This document shows positions 12,280-29,126 of a stretch of DNA of 64,000 nucleotides, piece after piece. This DNA is from Pholiota molesta. Lineage: Eukaryota; Basidiomycota; Agaricomycetes; Agaricales; Strophariaceae. The stretch is taken from NCBI GenBank assembly GCA_014925825.1, contig JACGCK010000022.1:124001-188000 (forward strand), read 5' to 3'. Below the pieces are notes generated by a model. That model was not told the DNA's origin and made no database searches. It saw only the letters and a program-made list of their open reading frames with translations. The first letter of the stretch is position 1, and every line of letters starts with the position of its first letter. The position numbers and the translations under genes are program-made.

Positions 12280-13000
12280 CTTACTCGTTGTTATGTTGTA
12301 TGGGGAGACTTGAAAGTTTGTATTATATATTGGAGGACTCGGCCTGATTGTTGGAACGTGTGTGTCGTTCCTTGCATCTGAATCCCTCATGTCTCGGGGG
12401 AAAAAATTGCGATTAAATCAGTATGTGGTATCATATCCGCACCAGCGCCTGAAATACCATACCTCGTTTCTGCCTAGATCTTCAGCATCCTGGGGTTAAT
12501 TCTGACTGCGATGACAGATATGCCCTTCTTTGGTTGTTCTTGTCAAAGCTCTTGCCTTGATTGACGAGGGCAGCTGGGAGAATAATATGGAAGAAATAGG
12601 GAAAGCGTTGGACCACATATGTTCGGTTATCATCTTCTGTGCGGATTCTGTAAGTAGTTTTTAAGGTGCTTAACTTGTCCAGGTGAAATCTAGCATGCTT
12701 TACACCGGCTCAACATTGCTGTTGGTTGCGTTTGTTGAATCGATATACTTACTGAACATTTTGCTCCTAGCTGTCAGACTGTTAGAAACTTCTCAACCTT
12801 GATCTCTCCCTTGAAGGTGGTGGCTGCGGTCATAATCCTCCGCGTTGTCCTATGTCCTCTGATGTCAAAATCCTAATAGGTCGAACAGCGTATCTTATCT
12901 TGCCAATCCTGATCATTGTGCAAATATCAATGGTCAGTTAATATGTTAAGACAGGAGCGATACAACTAATTGTTCTAGATACGATGGTCAGCGAGAGATA
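12280..13000 (+). pseudogene. decayed seven-helix membrane protein (copy C)
   Basis: The sequence matches the 3' half of copy B: a TTACTCGTTGTTATGTTGTA block (RCYVV), then YIGGLGLIVGTC in a shifted frame, VVAAVIILRVV and PILIIVQIS. Frames change repeatedly and stops interrupt it. The 5' half, including the start and first helices, is absent. Limits are approximate. Confidence 0.6.
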
Positions 13001-13257
13001 TGATACGGAAGGAGTGGGCGATGGCGAACCATTTGGGATGATGCGATGAGCCAACATAGGACTTCGATAGGGCACAGTACAATATCTCAAGGTAGGCATG
13101 ATGAGTAAGACCCCGAGATATACTTTCACGCTGGTGAAAGGACCCGACTGATTTATGCAGCAAAGGATATATCGAGGTCAATTCATTCCATGTTCGGACT
13201 GCTGAAAAGGAATTAACACGGATAGCGAAGGATACAGAGATAAATCGAGTGAGGTTG

Positions 13258-13663
13258 CTATGAGCTGAGAAGCTGCCCAATTTGTTTCTCCACTTCAGCC
13301 GACGAGAGGCCATCTAGTTCGGCATGTTTCTCAACGCCGCGTTCTAAAGGAACATAGTGTCATTAGTAGCGCAAATGCGTTGAACGGCCGTAGAGACTTA
13401 CCAAATCTCGCAAACACGCGTGCAGGTGTTCCGGTCGCCTCTCTGATCATGACAGGGAGATCTGGGTTGTGCTTCTTGATTACTGGGTATTTCGAAACAA
13501 CGAACGCCCTGTGCAGAGTGGTAATGGGATTGCATGAGTTATGATACGGATATGGCGCTTGTACTTCGGCTGACCTCGTCCCCGCCGATGCTGGACCTGT
13601 CTGCGAGAATAGAATGCGAATCTCTCGCACGGCCGGTGAAAACGCCTTTGTGAAGACAGACAT
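13258..13663 (-). CDS. NDUFA2: NADH:ubiquinone oxidoreductase subunit NDUFA2 (B8)
   Basis: A small accessory subunit of mitochondrial complex I with a thioredoxin-like L51/S25/CI-B8 fold. Three exons (13663-13575, 13508-13402, 13343-13258) give 93 residues, the normal size. Clear family stretches are FSPAVREIRILFSQTGPASA, then SKYPVIKKHNPDLPVMIRE, then TGTPARVFARFERGVEKHA, and the C-terminus AEVEKQIGQLLSS. All junctions are GT-AG and in frame. The gene is divergent from the RGS-domain gene at 13852, with about 190 bp between the two start codons, so they probably share a promoter region. Confidence 0.93.
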
Positions 13664-13851
13664 TCTGAGTTGATAAATGGGAAGGACGCGGCGGGCGACA
13701 ACCGGAAGGCCCAAAACGTTTATTACGTAAGCATTTACCACCTAATCTGTGTCAACAACCGCGTTTTCGAACCCACGCTTGTTCTCCGTCCACAACAACG
13801 AGCAATCCCCTCCGTCCGACGCACCCAACGACGCGCAGTCAATTCTCAGCC

Positions 13852-15210
13852 ATGGACGACGAGAAACGGCAGCAAGACGACTGGGCAAACAGCCGCAAGA
13901 ACAGGTTGCCCTCCTTTACAGAGGTGCTCTCGAGGAGAACAAGGCCTCCTGTTGATCTCTTTATGTTCTAGTGAGTGATGATCTCTTCGAAATCTATTGC
14001 AACAGACTTATGTCTATCAATCTAGTTTATTTCTGCAAAGGGAAGGCGCGGAAGACATCCTAGACTTTTGGTTGGACGTCCAACAGCACGAAAACCTCTG
14101 CCGGGCTTATTTCAAGGACGTTCGCAAATCCGGCCGCACTATCAAAGAAGACTGGCCGCAGTACTGGGAGTACGCTCGTAGACGGGGCTCCATCTACGGC
14201 ACCGTTGTCGGGCTGAACCACGATGGCTTGGGCACAAAGAGGAGTACTGCAAGCACAGGAGAGATGCTATCGGAGCAGGACAAGCGCAACCTCGCTGCAG
14301 TGGGCGACGAGAAGGGCGTCGGACGTTCGACAAGCCCCCGGCCAGCAACAGGTCTTTCGGAGCATACGCGGGTAGCATCAGCTGAGCCTACAGACGCCGA
14401 CCATGTGCCTCGTTCTTCCACCCCCTTCTCACTTTCAGGTCGCACGCCCACCCTGTTCAACCTTCGACGGGCGTCTCGAGCGCCGACTGTCATCCCCCGC
14501 TCCTCTGCCATCACCCGCCTGGACTTATTGCCTCCGCCGAACGCATCTTCTACCGTTATCTTTCGCCAGCAGGCAACACTATCAACTCGCCCGAGAACCA
14601 TGAAATCTACCTCCCACCTGCGCTGCGTATCCACAGCTTCCCGCTCAGCAGCTCGCAAGAGCCCAAGTCGCAGACGGAGCTCGCGCTCATGGCGCAGATC
14701 CCGGATATATTCCACGCGCAGAAGGAGTACTGCTTCCGAGCGATGGAACAAGACGCATTCCCTCGTTTCTTGCGTTCGAAGGCCTTCGGCAACCTGACAC
14801 CAATATCCGCTCTTGTGCGTCTCATCCTGGGTCTCCTTATCTCTGGATTGGCCTCGCCGCGGCGTTTGCCCTTGTGTTCCTTGACGTCCACCCAAAGTCA
14901 AAGAGGTTCTTCGTGAGTGTGCCATCAATGTTAATGCGATGTACGCGTGCTAACCGTTGTCCTGTAATTAATTAGCTTTTCATCCCATTCTCGCTGGCTA
15001 TCCTTTTCCTCGTGTCACATCAATATGAGCTCGATCCGATCCTTGTGTTTTTCGGCCAATCCGAAACACCCCCTTCCGCACACTCACCATCCGCGAGCCA
15101 TATGTGAAGAAGCTCCTGTTGGGCCGGCCATTTGGGTTAGCGTGCTGGTTACGGTGTTTGTCGTTGCCTTGACGCTCCTGTTCTGGGCTGTACCTGGGCA
15201 CCGCCTATAG
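13852..15210 (+). CDS. RAX1: RAX1-like protein with RGS domain and C-terminal helices
   Basis: Rax1 proteins carry an RGS-like domain and membrane helices and act in polarity and bud-site selection in yeast. The ATG at 13852 gives MDDEKRQQDDWANSRKNRLP. An intron at about 13972-14028 joins LFMFY to LFLQREGAEDILDFWLDVQQ, the RGS start. The second RGS half reads ASAERIFYRYLSP, EIYLPPALRIHSF and AQKEYCFRAMEQDAFPRFL. Then come helices WIGLAAAFALVFLDVHPKSK and IPFSLAILFLVSHQYELDPI, then FRTLTIREPYVKK, and the end FWAVPGHRL. The conserved parts lie in three frames: one base seems missing near 14525, 14842, 15071 and 15127. The run of Cs at 15069-15073 is a typical error site. The breaks are probably sequence errors, though a pseudogene is not excluded. 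Confidence 0.75.
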
Positions 15211-15758
15211 AACCCGCCCGCCTGCTGCCAAGTAAGAAATCAAAACCAGTAGACGACATTAAGCAAGGACAAGTACACGGTATTATGTATTTTGTTGACA
15301 TCTTCTTCCGGCCCCCCTTCTGCCTTCTCCTATTTATACTACACATACGCCAGTCGGCCGCAGTCGCCGAGAACGATTTCTTTTTTTGGTTCTCTTTTTT
15401 ATGATCATGACCTCCCATACCATTTGTTCTACTTTAATACCTTTTTATCAGTGACCTTCTCTCTCTCCTACTTATTGTCGAATCATTGTTTTTGTTCTCC
15501 AGGCCTTTCATTTAGGATACCCCAGCCCACCCAATTTCGGTCATCGCAATCTAGTTTGCCATACCCCTTCCACCATTCCTTATCATCTCAATCTATCGTA
15601 CCCTTTAAAATCTGTCTTCCATCCCCTCACATGTATCGTTTTACAAAATAGGATAAAACACCTTTCGAAGAGTTGGACAGTTAGGTATGGTACAGTATAT
15701 TGACGAAACGGCAAATCTCTATAATGTTCGGTCCTGAGTTTCCTGAGAATAAACTATA
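15211..15758. other. convergent 3' region, pyrimidine-rich
   Basis: Space between two converging genes. It is T- and C-rich on the plus strand (15360-15640) and carries no supportable gene. It probably holds the 3' untranslated regions of both neighbours. Confidence 0.5.
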
Positions 15759-18700
15759 TCAGCGCAGGCGTCGAATAAACCCAGCGTTCATCCAGTATTT
15801 AATCCAGCGTTGAGCGTCGGTCTGCCCATGGCGGGCAGCGACTTCATCGTCGGGCTAACAGATTGTACTTTGGTCGTTGAGAACATCGCCAGTCCTCCAG
15901 TTTCAACATCTTCCTTCGCCTTCTGACGAAGAATCGCGTCCATTCCAGAGATAGAACGGAAGAAGTCGAGGAGTTTGATTGCAGGCTGGACAAGGTTGAA
16001 TCAATTAGCGCCTAAAATCCAACACGAAAGACACACGGGGAAAAGGGAGACAAGGCTTACGATGTTTTCTAGGGACTCTGGTGACGAATCCTTAGCGTGG
16101 CTCTCCAGGGAAGATACCCAAGTACTGAAATCAACTACTGGAATTCTGGAAGGCGAAAGGCCCTCCTCGACTATGGCGTCGTTAATAGACGACAATATCG
16201 AATTCCATGCAATGGGTCGTGGATGCACGACATTGAGAGCGGCAGGCGCTTCGGTTGACCATGCCACATCCAGGATGGTCTGACAGACAGCATCCATCGG
16301 CAGCCATGAAGTAACCTAAAGCGAGGTAGGCGATACGTTAGAGGCCCTCAGACAATCTTTGGAGAGAAGAGAAACGTACCCCGGCACCAGACGGAAGAGC
16401 ATTCATGAAAATGCTCGACTTGACAAGGATGGGCACCCAGTCTGACGTCGCCCAAGCTCCATTCGGCTGCCCTCCAGAGATTTGACCAATTCTGAACGAC
16501 GTTGCTTTCAAGCCACTTTGCGCCAGAATCTGAATCAATACAGCAGTCAGCGACAGCCTAGAAAACGACAAATACAAATGAAAGCACTGACTCTTTCGGT
16601 GACGTATTTGCTTTCTCCGTAACCATTTCCTACAGCATAGCGAGCGTCTTTGAGGACCTCTTCTGGATACACGCCCTGGGATTGGTCCCAAGAGTAGGCG
16701 GAAGAGACAGACGACGTGAAGAGGAATTTGAGCGAAGCCGCATTACTGCTTGATCTGGCAAGGTCGATGAGGTTTCGCGTTCCTTGCACATTTGACTCAA
16801 ATGACGATAGAGTGAGATTGAAGTCCAACCTCCATGCATTATGAATTATTGTTGTCACTGCGCTGCGAATCTACAGAAAATTGGTGAGAAATTGACCAGG
16901 ATAAACCGCTAGCAAAACCTACTTCGTCATACACATTGTCGGAAAGTCCAAGGTTCTTTTGAAGTGCATCACCCTCCAAGAACACAAGGCGTTCACTCGC
17001 CAGCAATGAGGTATCGAGAGCCTTGTCCACAAAGCGCTCCGCTTGTCTTTCCTGTACCGACTTGGAGCCAGACGAGGGTCGGTTAAGCACATAGACTCTC
17101 TTTACTCTGGGATCACGCAACAGCGACTCTAAGAGCTGCGCACCAAGGTTACCTGTCGACCCAGTGAGCAATACCACAGCGTCATCCAATCGAGGGCCTG
17201 AGCGGCCATTCGCAGAGATAGGCGCAGAAAGTCCTGCGCTGTACTTGTCAATCATTGCTTCAATTATGTCCGTTTTGTTGGTGGTGAGGCAAAGTGTTCG
17301 GGATCAGTGACAGCGCCGGAGATAAAAGCCGCAAGCTTGTCGATGGAGGGGTTGTTGTAGATCGTTACTTGGTCGATCAGTTTGGCAGCTTTCTGTGTTT
17401 CCTTGGTATGCATTGCGCCAATGATACGTCGACGAAGGATGGTAGCGCTCAAACTAGATTGGAAAAAAAAATCAATAAAGATGCGATGAAAAACAAAAAC
17501 AAGAACAAGAACAAAAGTTGAGACTTACCTGTCTATTCCTTGATCAAACAGATCAGCAGAGGTTGAGAACTTTCGACCCGAATGAATTTCCTCCACTTGG
17601 GATGTCAACCACGAAGCAACATCTTCGACACTCCACGATGGAGGGGGTATGACAGCGTCAGCCTTAGCTGCGCCTTCGACAATGGAATAGCTATTAACAA
17701 GAGCCAATAAGAATTTGAACATAGGAGGGCAAAGATACTCGGAGAGCTCACATTTCATCAATCTCTTTCTCATACTCAGCGACCGCCGCTTTCTTCATCA
17801 CCGTCCCTTTCCCAGCTCGAGGAAGCGGCTTATCAGGGGACGCAATGAGAATCATCTCTTTAAAAATCCTACTGAACGCCGGCGCGACTTTATTGGCTTC
17901 CTCGACAATAGGCCAAAGTTTATTCCTAAGACCTGTGAGCGCCGTGGTGTCCTTGACGTCGATTGCAAAGGGAGGTTTGACTTCAATCAAGACACCTGCT
18001 TGATCACGCGAGCGCCCGAACATGACAACACCAGATACTCTATGAAGGAATGTTAGGAGGTTGTGATGTAGGAATGCAGAAATGACGAACAAAGGGCTGC
18101 TCATCATTACATCTCCATAGGTGCTGGGACCGTCTTCTCCCCAGACGTATGCACAATGACATCATCCTTGCGACCAACACTATGAAATTGAAGAGTATAT
18201 TCATGGTTATTATGTTCCCAAAATTATCAAGAATGCGTCCTTACATTTTCCAGAAATAAGGTTTCGTAGGGTGTTGGACCCATATATCAGAAGTTGCATA
18301 GCCTTTCGTATCCGCAAGATTCTCAACAGCCACTTGATGTCTTTCGTTGGTCTGAAAATATTTCAGTCGATGTTATGAGCACAACGTCGTCAAAAAAACC
18401 CACCAAGAATTGTATCTCATAAGTTCCATCTCCTTGTGGGTCCCAGCGAATGTTAGTGATGTCCGAGAACCACATCCACTCCCAGTCCTTTTCATCGCCT
18501 TCTTTTCTAAAGAATCGCGATACTGCCCCAAACTCAGTTGCCCCATACGCAGGAGTGAGATATACACCAGCCTCCGTCATAAAATCGCCTTGTTTCGATG
18601 GTAATGCACCTCCGGAATAGGCCTGAAGAGCAACAGAGCCAAAATCAGTATTTGAACAGTCTTGAAAGCAAATAGAAGTCATACCACAAACTCTAGACTA

Positions 18701-19755
18701 GCCAATAAATCGACAGCTTTTTTGTCATGAGACCATATTTGAAGAAGGGTTGGTATAATAACCATGCAATTACACCCCGTACGCGCGGTGTGGTCCAGGA
18801 TGTTATCAGGGCTGGGAATCATTGGGGTAGAAGTAGGCGTGGCGGCCACCGGGGGGTATAACCCAACAGGAGTCATGGAGTAGTGACTAACAATGATGTG
18901 CACATTGATACCCAAGGTATGGAACGCGGGCAATGCATGGCCAGCCATAGTCAGTGGCACCTTGTAGAATATGTTATCACTGACAGTCGCTTTTTGGAAC
19001 ACGATTAAATTCAAGTCCATGCAAAGCTGAAGTGCTAAAAGCTTACGAAGACTTGCCCAATGTACCATCGTCTTGAATGATTGAGGAATAGTCTTGGGAA
19101 ATCCGGTGCTTCCTGAAGAATGAAGGTACAGAAGGACATCATCCAGAGGAGGGCGAGTTCCAGTCGGGTATTCTTCGAAAGGGTCTTCCAACGTTTCATG
19201 CCGAGTTTAGGAAATATATCAAACAGAGGTGGGACTTCGATGATTCTCAAGGGATATGTAGGATCTGAAGCTGCGAGTTCTGATTTGATCTGGTCGACAA
19301 GAGTTCCGAGAGTTTGGTAGGTTGTAAGCAGCGTATGCAAGATGTATCCTTCAAGAGCTTGATGATTGCTGCAGAGGTGTTACGTGGGGACATAGGGTAA
19401 GGCTAAACTCTTATCAACGTCAAGAATGATCCAGACAACAAAAGACACTCACAATAAATCCTGCCCTAGTAATTCCCAATGTCACCGCCTGGTAAAGGAG
19501 TGAATCTGAAAGGGCGACAAATGCCACAACTTCACGGTCTTCTCCGGCCCTCCCTGGCCTGATATAATGGGCAACTCGGTCTGCTGCTCGTCCGAATTCA
19601 AGGAAAGAGATCTTCGTAGGCTCTGGATGGCCTTCCTGTGAAAAGACATACGCAGTCTCATATGTGTTATGCTGCCTATGAAAGTCGACAACCTCCGGAA
19701 GAGTGACAGAGCAGTCGGTGGGGGGATAAACACAGTGAGGTCGATTGACTGGCAT
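15759..19755 (-). CDS. Adenylate-forming reductase (NRPS-like, A-T-R)
   Basis: A multidomain enzyme that adenylates a carboxylic acid, loads it on a carrier arm and reduces it with NADPH to the aldehyde. The ATG at 19755 opens MPVNRPHCVYPPTDCSVTLP. The A domain shows YLHSSGSTGFPKT, YGATEFGAVSRFF and later PRAGKGTVMKKAA. The carrier domain has LFDQGIDSLSATIL, split by an intron before SL; that serine carries phosphopantetheine. The reductase domain has VVLLTGSTGNLGAQLL for NADPH, SSVSSAYSW and the YGESKY catalytic pair. The C-terminus reads WIKYWMNAGFIRR, with stop at 15759-15761. Many introns are present. Single bases appear missing near 17281 and 15820. An earlier TTG-started extension to 19791 is not needed. 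The substrate cannot be read from the sequence. ARO1 lies next upstream on the same strand. Confidence 0.85.
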
Positions 19756-20712
19756 CGCGGGCGCGTAGATGGCGTATATACCGATTTCCAACCGTTTGGG
19801 TTATATACTAGGGCCTGCGCGGGTCTCCTCTAGAGATGCACTTGAAATACCGAAGAAGATCATCTGCCATGTGAGACAGAATTCCGGCTGATTCTGGATA
19901 TGTTGATAAGGCGAAATTACTCATAGAACTTTATCTGGGGTACGTACCACCAGACAACATCATATGAGTTAAGCAGTTTGTGGAGAGATCATTGGAAATT
20001 TTGTTAATGTGTTCCATGACGAGCAAATCGGGATTACCTTGGATGATCCTTCCATTCTTTTCGTTAGATATACAGTAGGATTGACGGTCAAAGAAAGATT
20101 TTCAGATCGTCCAAAAGCAAATGAAGAGGCAGCGATGCATTGAAGACCGAGAAACATGAAATAGCATGGTACTGGGTTGATTGAGAGCGCAGAGTAGGAC
20201 AAACAAGTCAACAGCTGCTGACTGTGTTCTATTAATAAAATCGCGCATATGTAGATCATCTAGTCGCATCATTCTTTCTCTTTCTTTCTCCAAAGATGAG
20301 ATCGATGAGATTGCATGATGCACCGAAATTCATTGAACACAACAAACCCACCAACGTTTGAACACCCTGAGTCATTGAAAAGTACTTATGTATTTTAGTG
20401 ATTACCGCGTGTCAAAAGACCGGCGTTGAACGTTGAATATTACGACCACTATTAAAATGGACATTCCTTCCCCAGAACCCTGTGTAGAAATTTACAAATC
20501 AAATAGATTGGACATAAAGATGACAAGCCAGAGCCTCATCTGTTGATAGTGATGGACGAGGAACCAAATCTACCTGGAGCCCGAGACCCTGTAGCCTTTC
20601 CTACCAAGTACACTAAAAATCTACACTACCCCTCACGCGCACCATTACATTGTTCTACATTTCATCGGAGCCCACTTCTCAAAAGACTACACCTTGTAAC
20701 ACCAGCATCTGA
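19756..20712. other. intergenic region between the reductase and ARO1
   Basis: Promoter region of the reductase and 3' flank of ARO1. No supportable gene. Short repeats of GTTGAAC occur near 20425. Confidence 0.5.
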
Positions 20713-25797
<5,085 letters not shown>

Positions 25798-26102
25798 TGC
25801 GGACGATGGCGGACAAGAGCACAGAGCCGGATGATGAAGAGCGGTCGCAAACCCGGATCGATTTTTATGTAGTACAGCGCGGCCCGATCACATTCCTTTT
25901 TTAGTAGTGGCTTCATCCATCGAGTCAACTGTCAGTCCAGTGTCCACTGTCTGCGGCCGAAAGGCCAAATGTCCGAATAAAACGTAGTTTCGATGAAGTA
26001 GAAGTACCATGTAACAAAAGTATACATACAAGATATACTATATAGTAGCAAGAAAATTTTAGATACGGTATGCATAAATATGTGCACAGTCAGATAATTT
26101 CT
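25798..26102. other. spacer between RKI1 and ARO1
   Basis: About 305 bp hold the 3' flank of RKI1 and the promoter of ARO1, both on the minus strand. No gene is visible. Confidence 0.5.
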
Positions 26103-27330
26103 CTACAAGACCGGCGCGCCTGTGACATGTTCCGTCGTTCCATCTAAGTTTCTAATCGTCACCGACCCGTCCTGAAGGAACCTGAGTCGCATTTCAATAG
26201 AGAATATGGGTCTGAATACGCACTGGATTCCCAAAATACGCGGCTTTTGCCATTTTACAGAAGAGACCGACTTCAACTACCCCGGTTAACATCTTGATCT
26301 GTGCCATGATCTAGCGCCCATGATGTTACTAATTAGTATCTATTATTTCCACCACCAGCAAAGAAAATGAACCGACCGTGAATGGATCTTCCATAATCGC
26401 CCGGCTGAACGGTGCGTCGATGATGAAGTTTCCATTGTCAGAGACAACAGGACCAGCTAAAAGATTCTCAGCATCCACGGCAAATCTAATGGATAAATTA
26501 ACGGACCCTTCTTGATAGCCATCCTGAGCGTAGCTTTTGGTGATCCCAAAATATGGTGTAGATTTTGCAGCACCTTAGCATAAGCGAATGGCACTACTTC
26601 AATCGGCACCCTTGGGCAAACTTCCAACCGAACAAAGATTAGATTAGACCCCCGAACGTTTCAATGGACGCACGTTGGTACCGAGGTATTCCACATTCTT
26701 CCGATGGTCCGCAACCAGGATGAAGCTGTGATTGTGCTAAATAGAAAAAAAAAGGGCAAAGCGAAGTACAACACGTACGTTTTGGCCGCTTCGGCGAGGA
26801 CCTTTTCCCGCAAATGACACGCTCCTCCACCTTTCACGCAATTAAGGGCACGGTCGACTCTGCGAATGACTTAAGCAGGCAATAGTCGTTGAGCTGGTGA
26901 TGTTCCTCACTCATCGGCGCCATCAAGAGTAACATCAATTGTGGGGTATTGGTCAACATCTCCTAGAGTAAGTCTAGCCTCGACAATTAATTGTTTCGAT
27001 TGAAAACCTGGGGATGTCAAGCACGGTGGACAATTGGGCATGAATAGTGACGTACCAGTTGGGATAAACACTCGGCCCTTGTTAACGCTTTCTCCTTGCT
27101 GCACAATCCGCTCCACTACATATGGAACAGTCGAACCTAATGACACCGTCAGCAGAGGCTCCATAGCCATAGGATATTTCCCTACCAGATCCTATGCCGA
27201 TCACCTGTAACTAGATTAGCGATGACCCACATCTAATCGCATCGAAAGCAATCACCCTATGTTCTGGCCGAACATGGTTATCGACCGCCTTGTAAGCAGC
27301 GAACCTCTTCGACTGCTCAATAGGATCCAT
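26103..27330 (-). CDS. RKI1: Ribose-5-phosphate isomerase
   Basis: Interconverts ribose-5-phosphate and ribulose-5-phosphate in the non-oxidative pentose phosphate pathway. The ATG at 27330 gives MDPIEQSKRFAAYKAVDNHV, the usual start. After an intron comes VIGIGSG joined to STVPYVVERIV, the phosphate-binding loop. FQSKQLIVEARLTL follows, then DQYPTIDVTLDGADE with the catalytic Asp pair and GGGACHLREKVLAEAAK with the conserved Lys. The C-terminus reads GSVTIRNLDGTTEHVTGAPV, with stop at 26103-26105. Six or so introns interrupt it. An upstream exon starting at ATG 27607 could also be spliced in frame (VTRVNL joined to IPPPP), which would lengthen the N-terminus by about 70 residues; I prefer the shorter form. 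Confidence 0.9.
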
Positions 27331-27993
27331 CGGTGGAGGTGGAACTAAGGATGGATGGATGAGTTGAGGTTAGACAGAAAAGCTACAATTGACCCCGGTC
27401 CCACATACTTAGATTGACACGAGTGACTACGCCTTCCGGTAGGCCCAATCCGACCGGCTTAATCTCAGCAAGAACTGGGGTCACGCTGGGTCCAGAGCAA
27501 GAGGCCAAGGGCGAAAGAGCGTCGAAGTTTTGACGATACGGTCGGAGGCGGCATCGGATAAACAGGGCACCGTGATCAAGAAAGGGGGAGCAATTTGCAA
27601 TTTTCATGAGCCCGAAAAGATACGGTCCAAAGGGTACTATGTGTGCTCACGGGAGATCGTCGTGGATTTGAGATGGAAGAGGCATCTTGGTGGTGTAGGT
27701 GGAGGAGAACGGTGGTGCGAACGTCGAAGCCAACGGGTGACCGGCCGCAACATAAATACCTTTTGGCCCGGTCTCCAGTCGCTCTCTTCCGCTTTGCGTG
27801 TGTACTTTCTCCTAGGAAGTCGCGATCAGCCCAGTCTCCGGTAACGATGTATAAATCTGGATTCTGAGTAGAATTCAGCAATAATAATGGCGGTCCAAAG
27901 CGACGAGCGTGAGACACTGTGACCACACCCAGCCTTGTTCCCGAACACCCGCGACAGCGGCGAGAGAGTCGACGGTGGAACCTCGTCAGCCGA
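27331..27993. other. bidirectional upstream region of RKI1 and TFB5
   Basis: Separates two divergent genes. A long minus-strand frame (27576-28022) has a skewed composition and no family features. Part of the region (27410-27607) may be an upstream RKI1 exon. Confidence 0.4.
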
Positions 27994-28355
27994 ATGCGAG
28001 CTATCAGAGGTGCGTTTCTCATGTATATCCCGCCTATGGCCTTGTCTTCACCATCTATTTGACTATAAATTTAGCTGTTCTGCTCACATGGTGAGCACAA
28101 TCGCAACCTAAGCTGGTTGGAATTTCTCATATGGTGTACAGCGACCCGGCAGTGAAGCAAATCCTTCTTATGATGAATGAGAAGGAAAGCTTTATCATCG
28201 AGGATCTGGACGACCACCACCTCGTTATCAAAGCTGAACATGAATATCGTATAAGAAAGGAGCTGGAGACCGAAGTGCGTTGCTTTTGTCGGTTTTCTGA
28301 CAACGTTTCTGACGTACTCCAGTTGGAGAAAAATACTTATAGCTTGGAAGCATAA
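27994..28355 (+). CDS. TFB5: TFIIH subunit TFB5 (GTF2H5/TTDA)
   Basis: The smallest subunit of the general transcription and DNA repair factor TFIIH, which steadies the complex in the nucleus. Four exons: MRAIR, then AVLLTC, then DPAVKQILLMMNEKESF with IIEDLDDHHLVIKAE and KELETE, then LEKNTYSLEA. Junctions: donor GTGCGT at 28010, a second at 28091, and a third at about 28274. The product is about 65 residues, normal for this family. CDPAVKQ and FIIEDLDDHHLVI match the family pattern well. The start at 27994 is fixed by the conserved first residues. It is divergent from RKI1. Confidence 0.9.
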
Positions 28356-29126
28356 ATTCACCGATAGTTATGAAGACAGAGAATCTTGTGGTAATATAAC
28401 AATACGGCCCGTCTTTATTCAATTAATCATTTGGAACGCTATCTGTACCGAGTTTGGGTCGCTGTCTCCAGAATGCTTCATTCCAACTAATCAAACGCTT
28501 CTGCCCAGATAGTGCATCTCCCACGAAAGGCTTCCAACGACACTGTTACGAAGCCTGAAGCTGATACTCCGTTGACTTAGCGTGATATTAGAATCACAAC
28601 CACAAGCCGCAGACTCTCCTATAGACCTATAAGCCGGAATGCCAGCGGCGCGGAGGCAGCTGGCATAGCAAAATCATGCCGAGGATGCATCATTATTCAA
28701 TCGTCAAAATGATATGTGGATAAGAGCAGATGGGATGCACGCAAGCTACGAGCAGCACGTACTGGTACTAGACGACGATTCGAAACATCATGATGATCAA
28801 CACGAGTACACGACTGCAACAAAGCTCGCAACAAGGTCATAAGAAACTGTACTTATGAAAAAAATTCCGACTGGCAAGACAAAATTACAGGAGGGAATCG
28901 TAGAATCCGACTGGATAGCACGGGAAATTTGCGGGGAATTGGAGGTTAGTACGGCTCCAAGATCTTGAATCTTATCTATTGCACAGCCACATGATTGTGG
29001 AACGTCGTCATCAATCCCAAAGCTCATCTTCCTGCAAACCATTCTGCAAGATCTAGACTTGTGCCACTGAAACAGCACAAAAATCTACTTTATTTCTCCT
29101 AAATTGACTGTTTGATTTCGTTCATC
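28356..29126. other. intergenic region
   Basis: No gene is visible. It contains the 3' flank of TFB5 and the promoter of the gene at 29127. Confidence 0.5.

Noticed and set aside
13670..13978. Plus-strand frames before the RAX1 ATG
   Set aside because: They run through the shared promoter and the first RAX1 exon in other frames.
14400..14460. Intron explaining the frame change in RAX1
   Set aside because: An AG acceptor exists at 14437-14438, but no donor of the right phase was found upstream; a single missing base near 14525 fits the conserved sequence better.
14194..14928. 244-residue open frame on the minus strand
   Set aside because: It is the mirror of the RAX1-like coding region, with Arg- and Glu-rich shadow composition and no family features.
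27576..28022. 148-residue open frame on the minus strand upstream of RKI1
   Set aside because: Skewed Arg/Ser composition, overlaps the first exon of TFB5, no domain.
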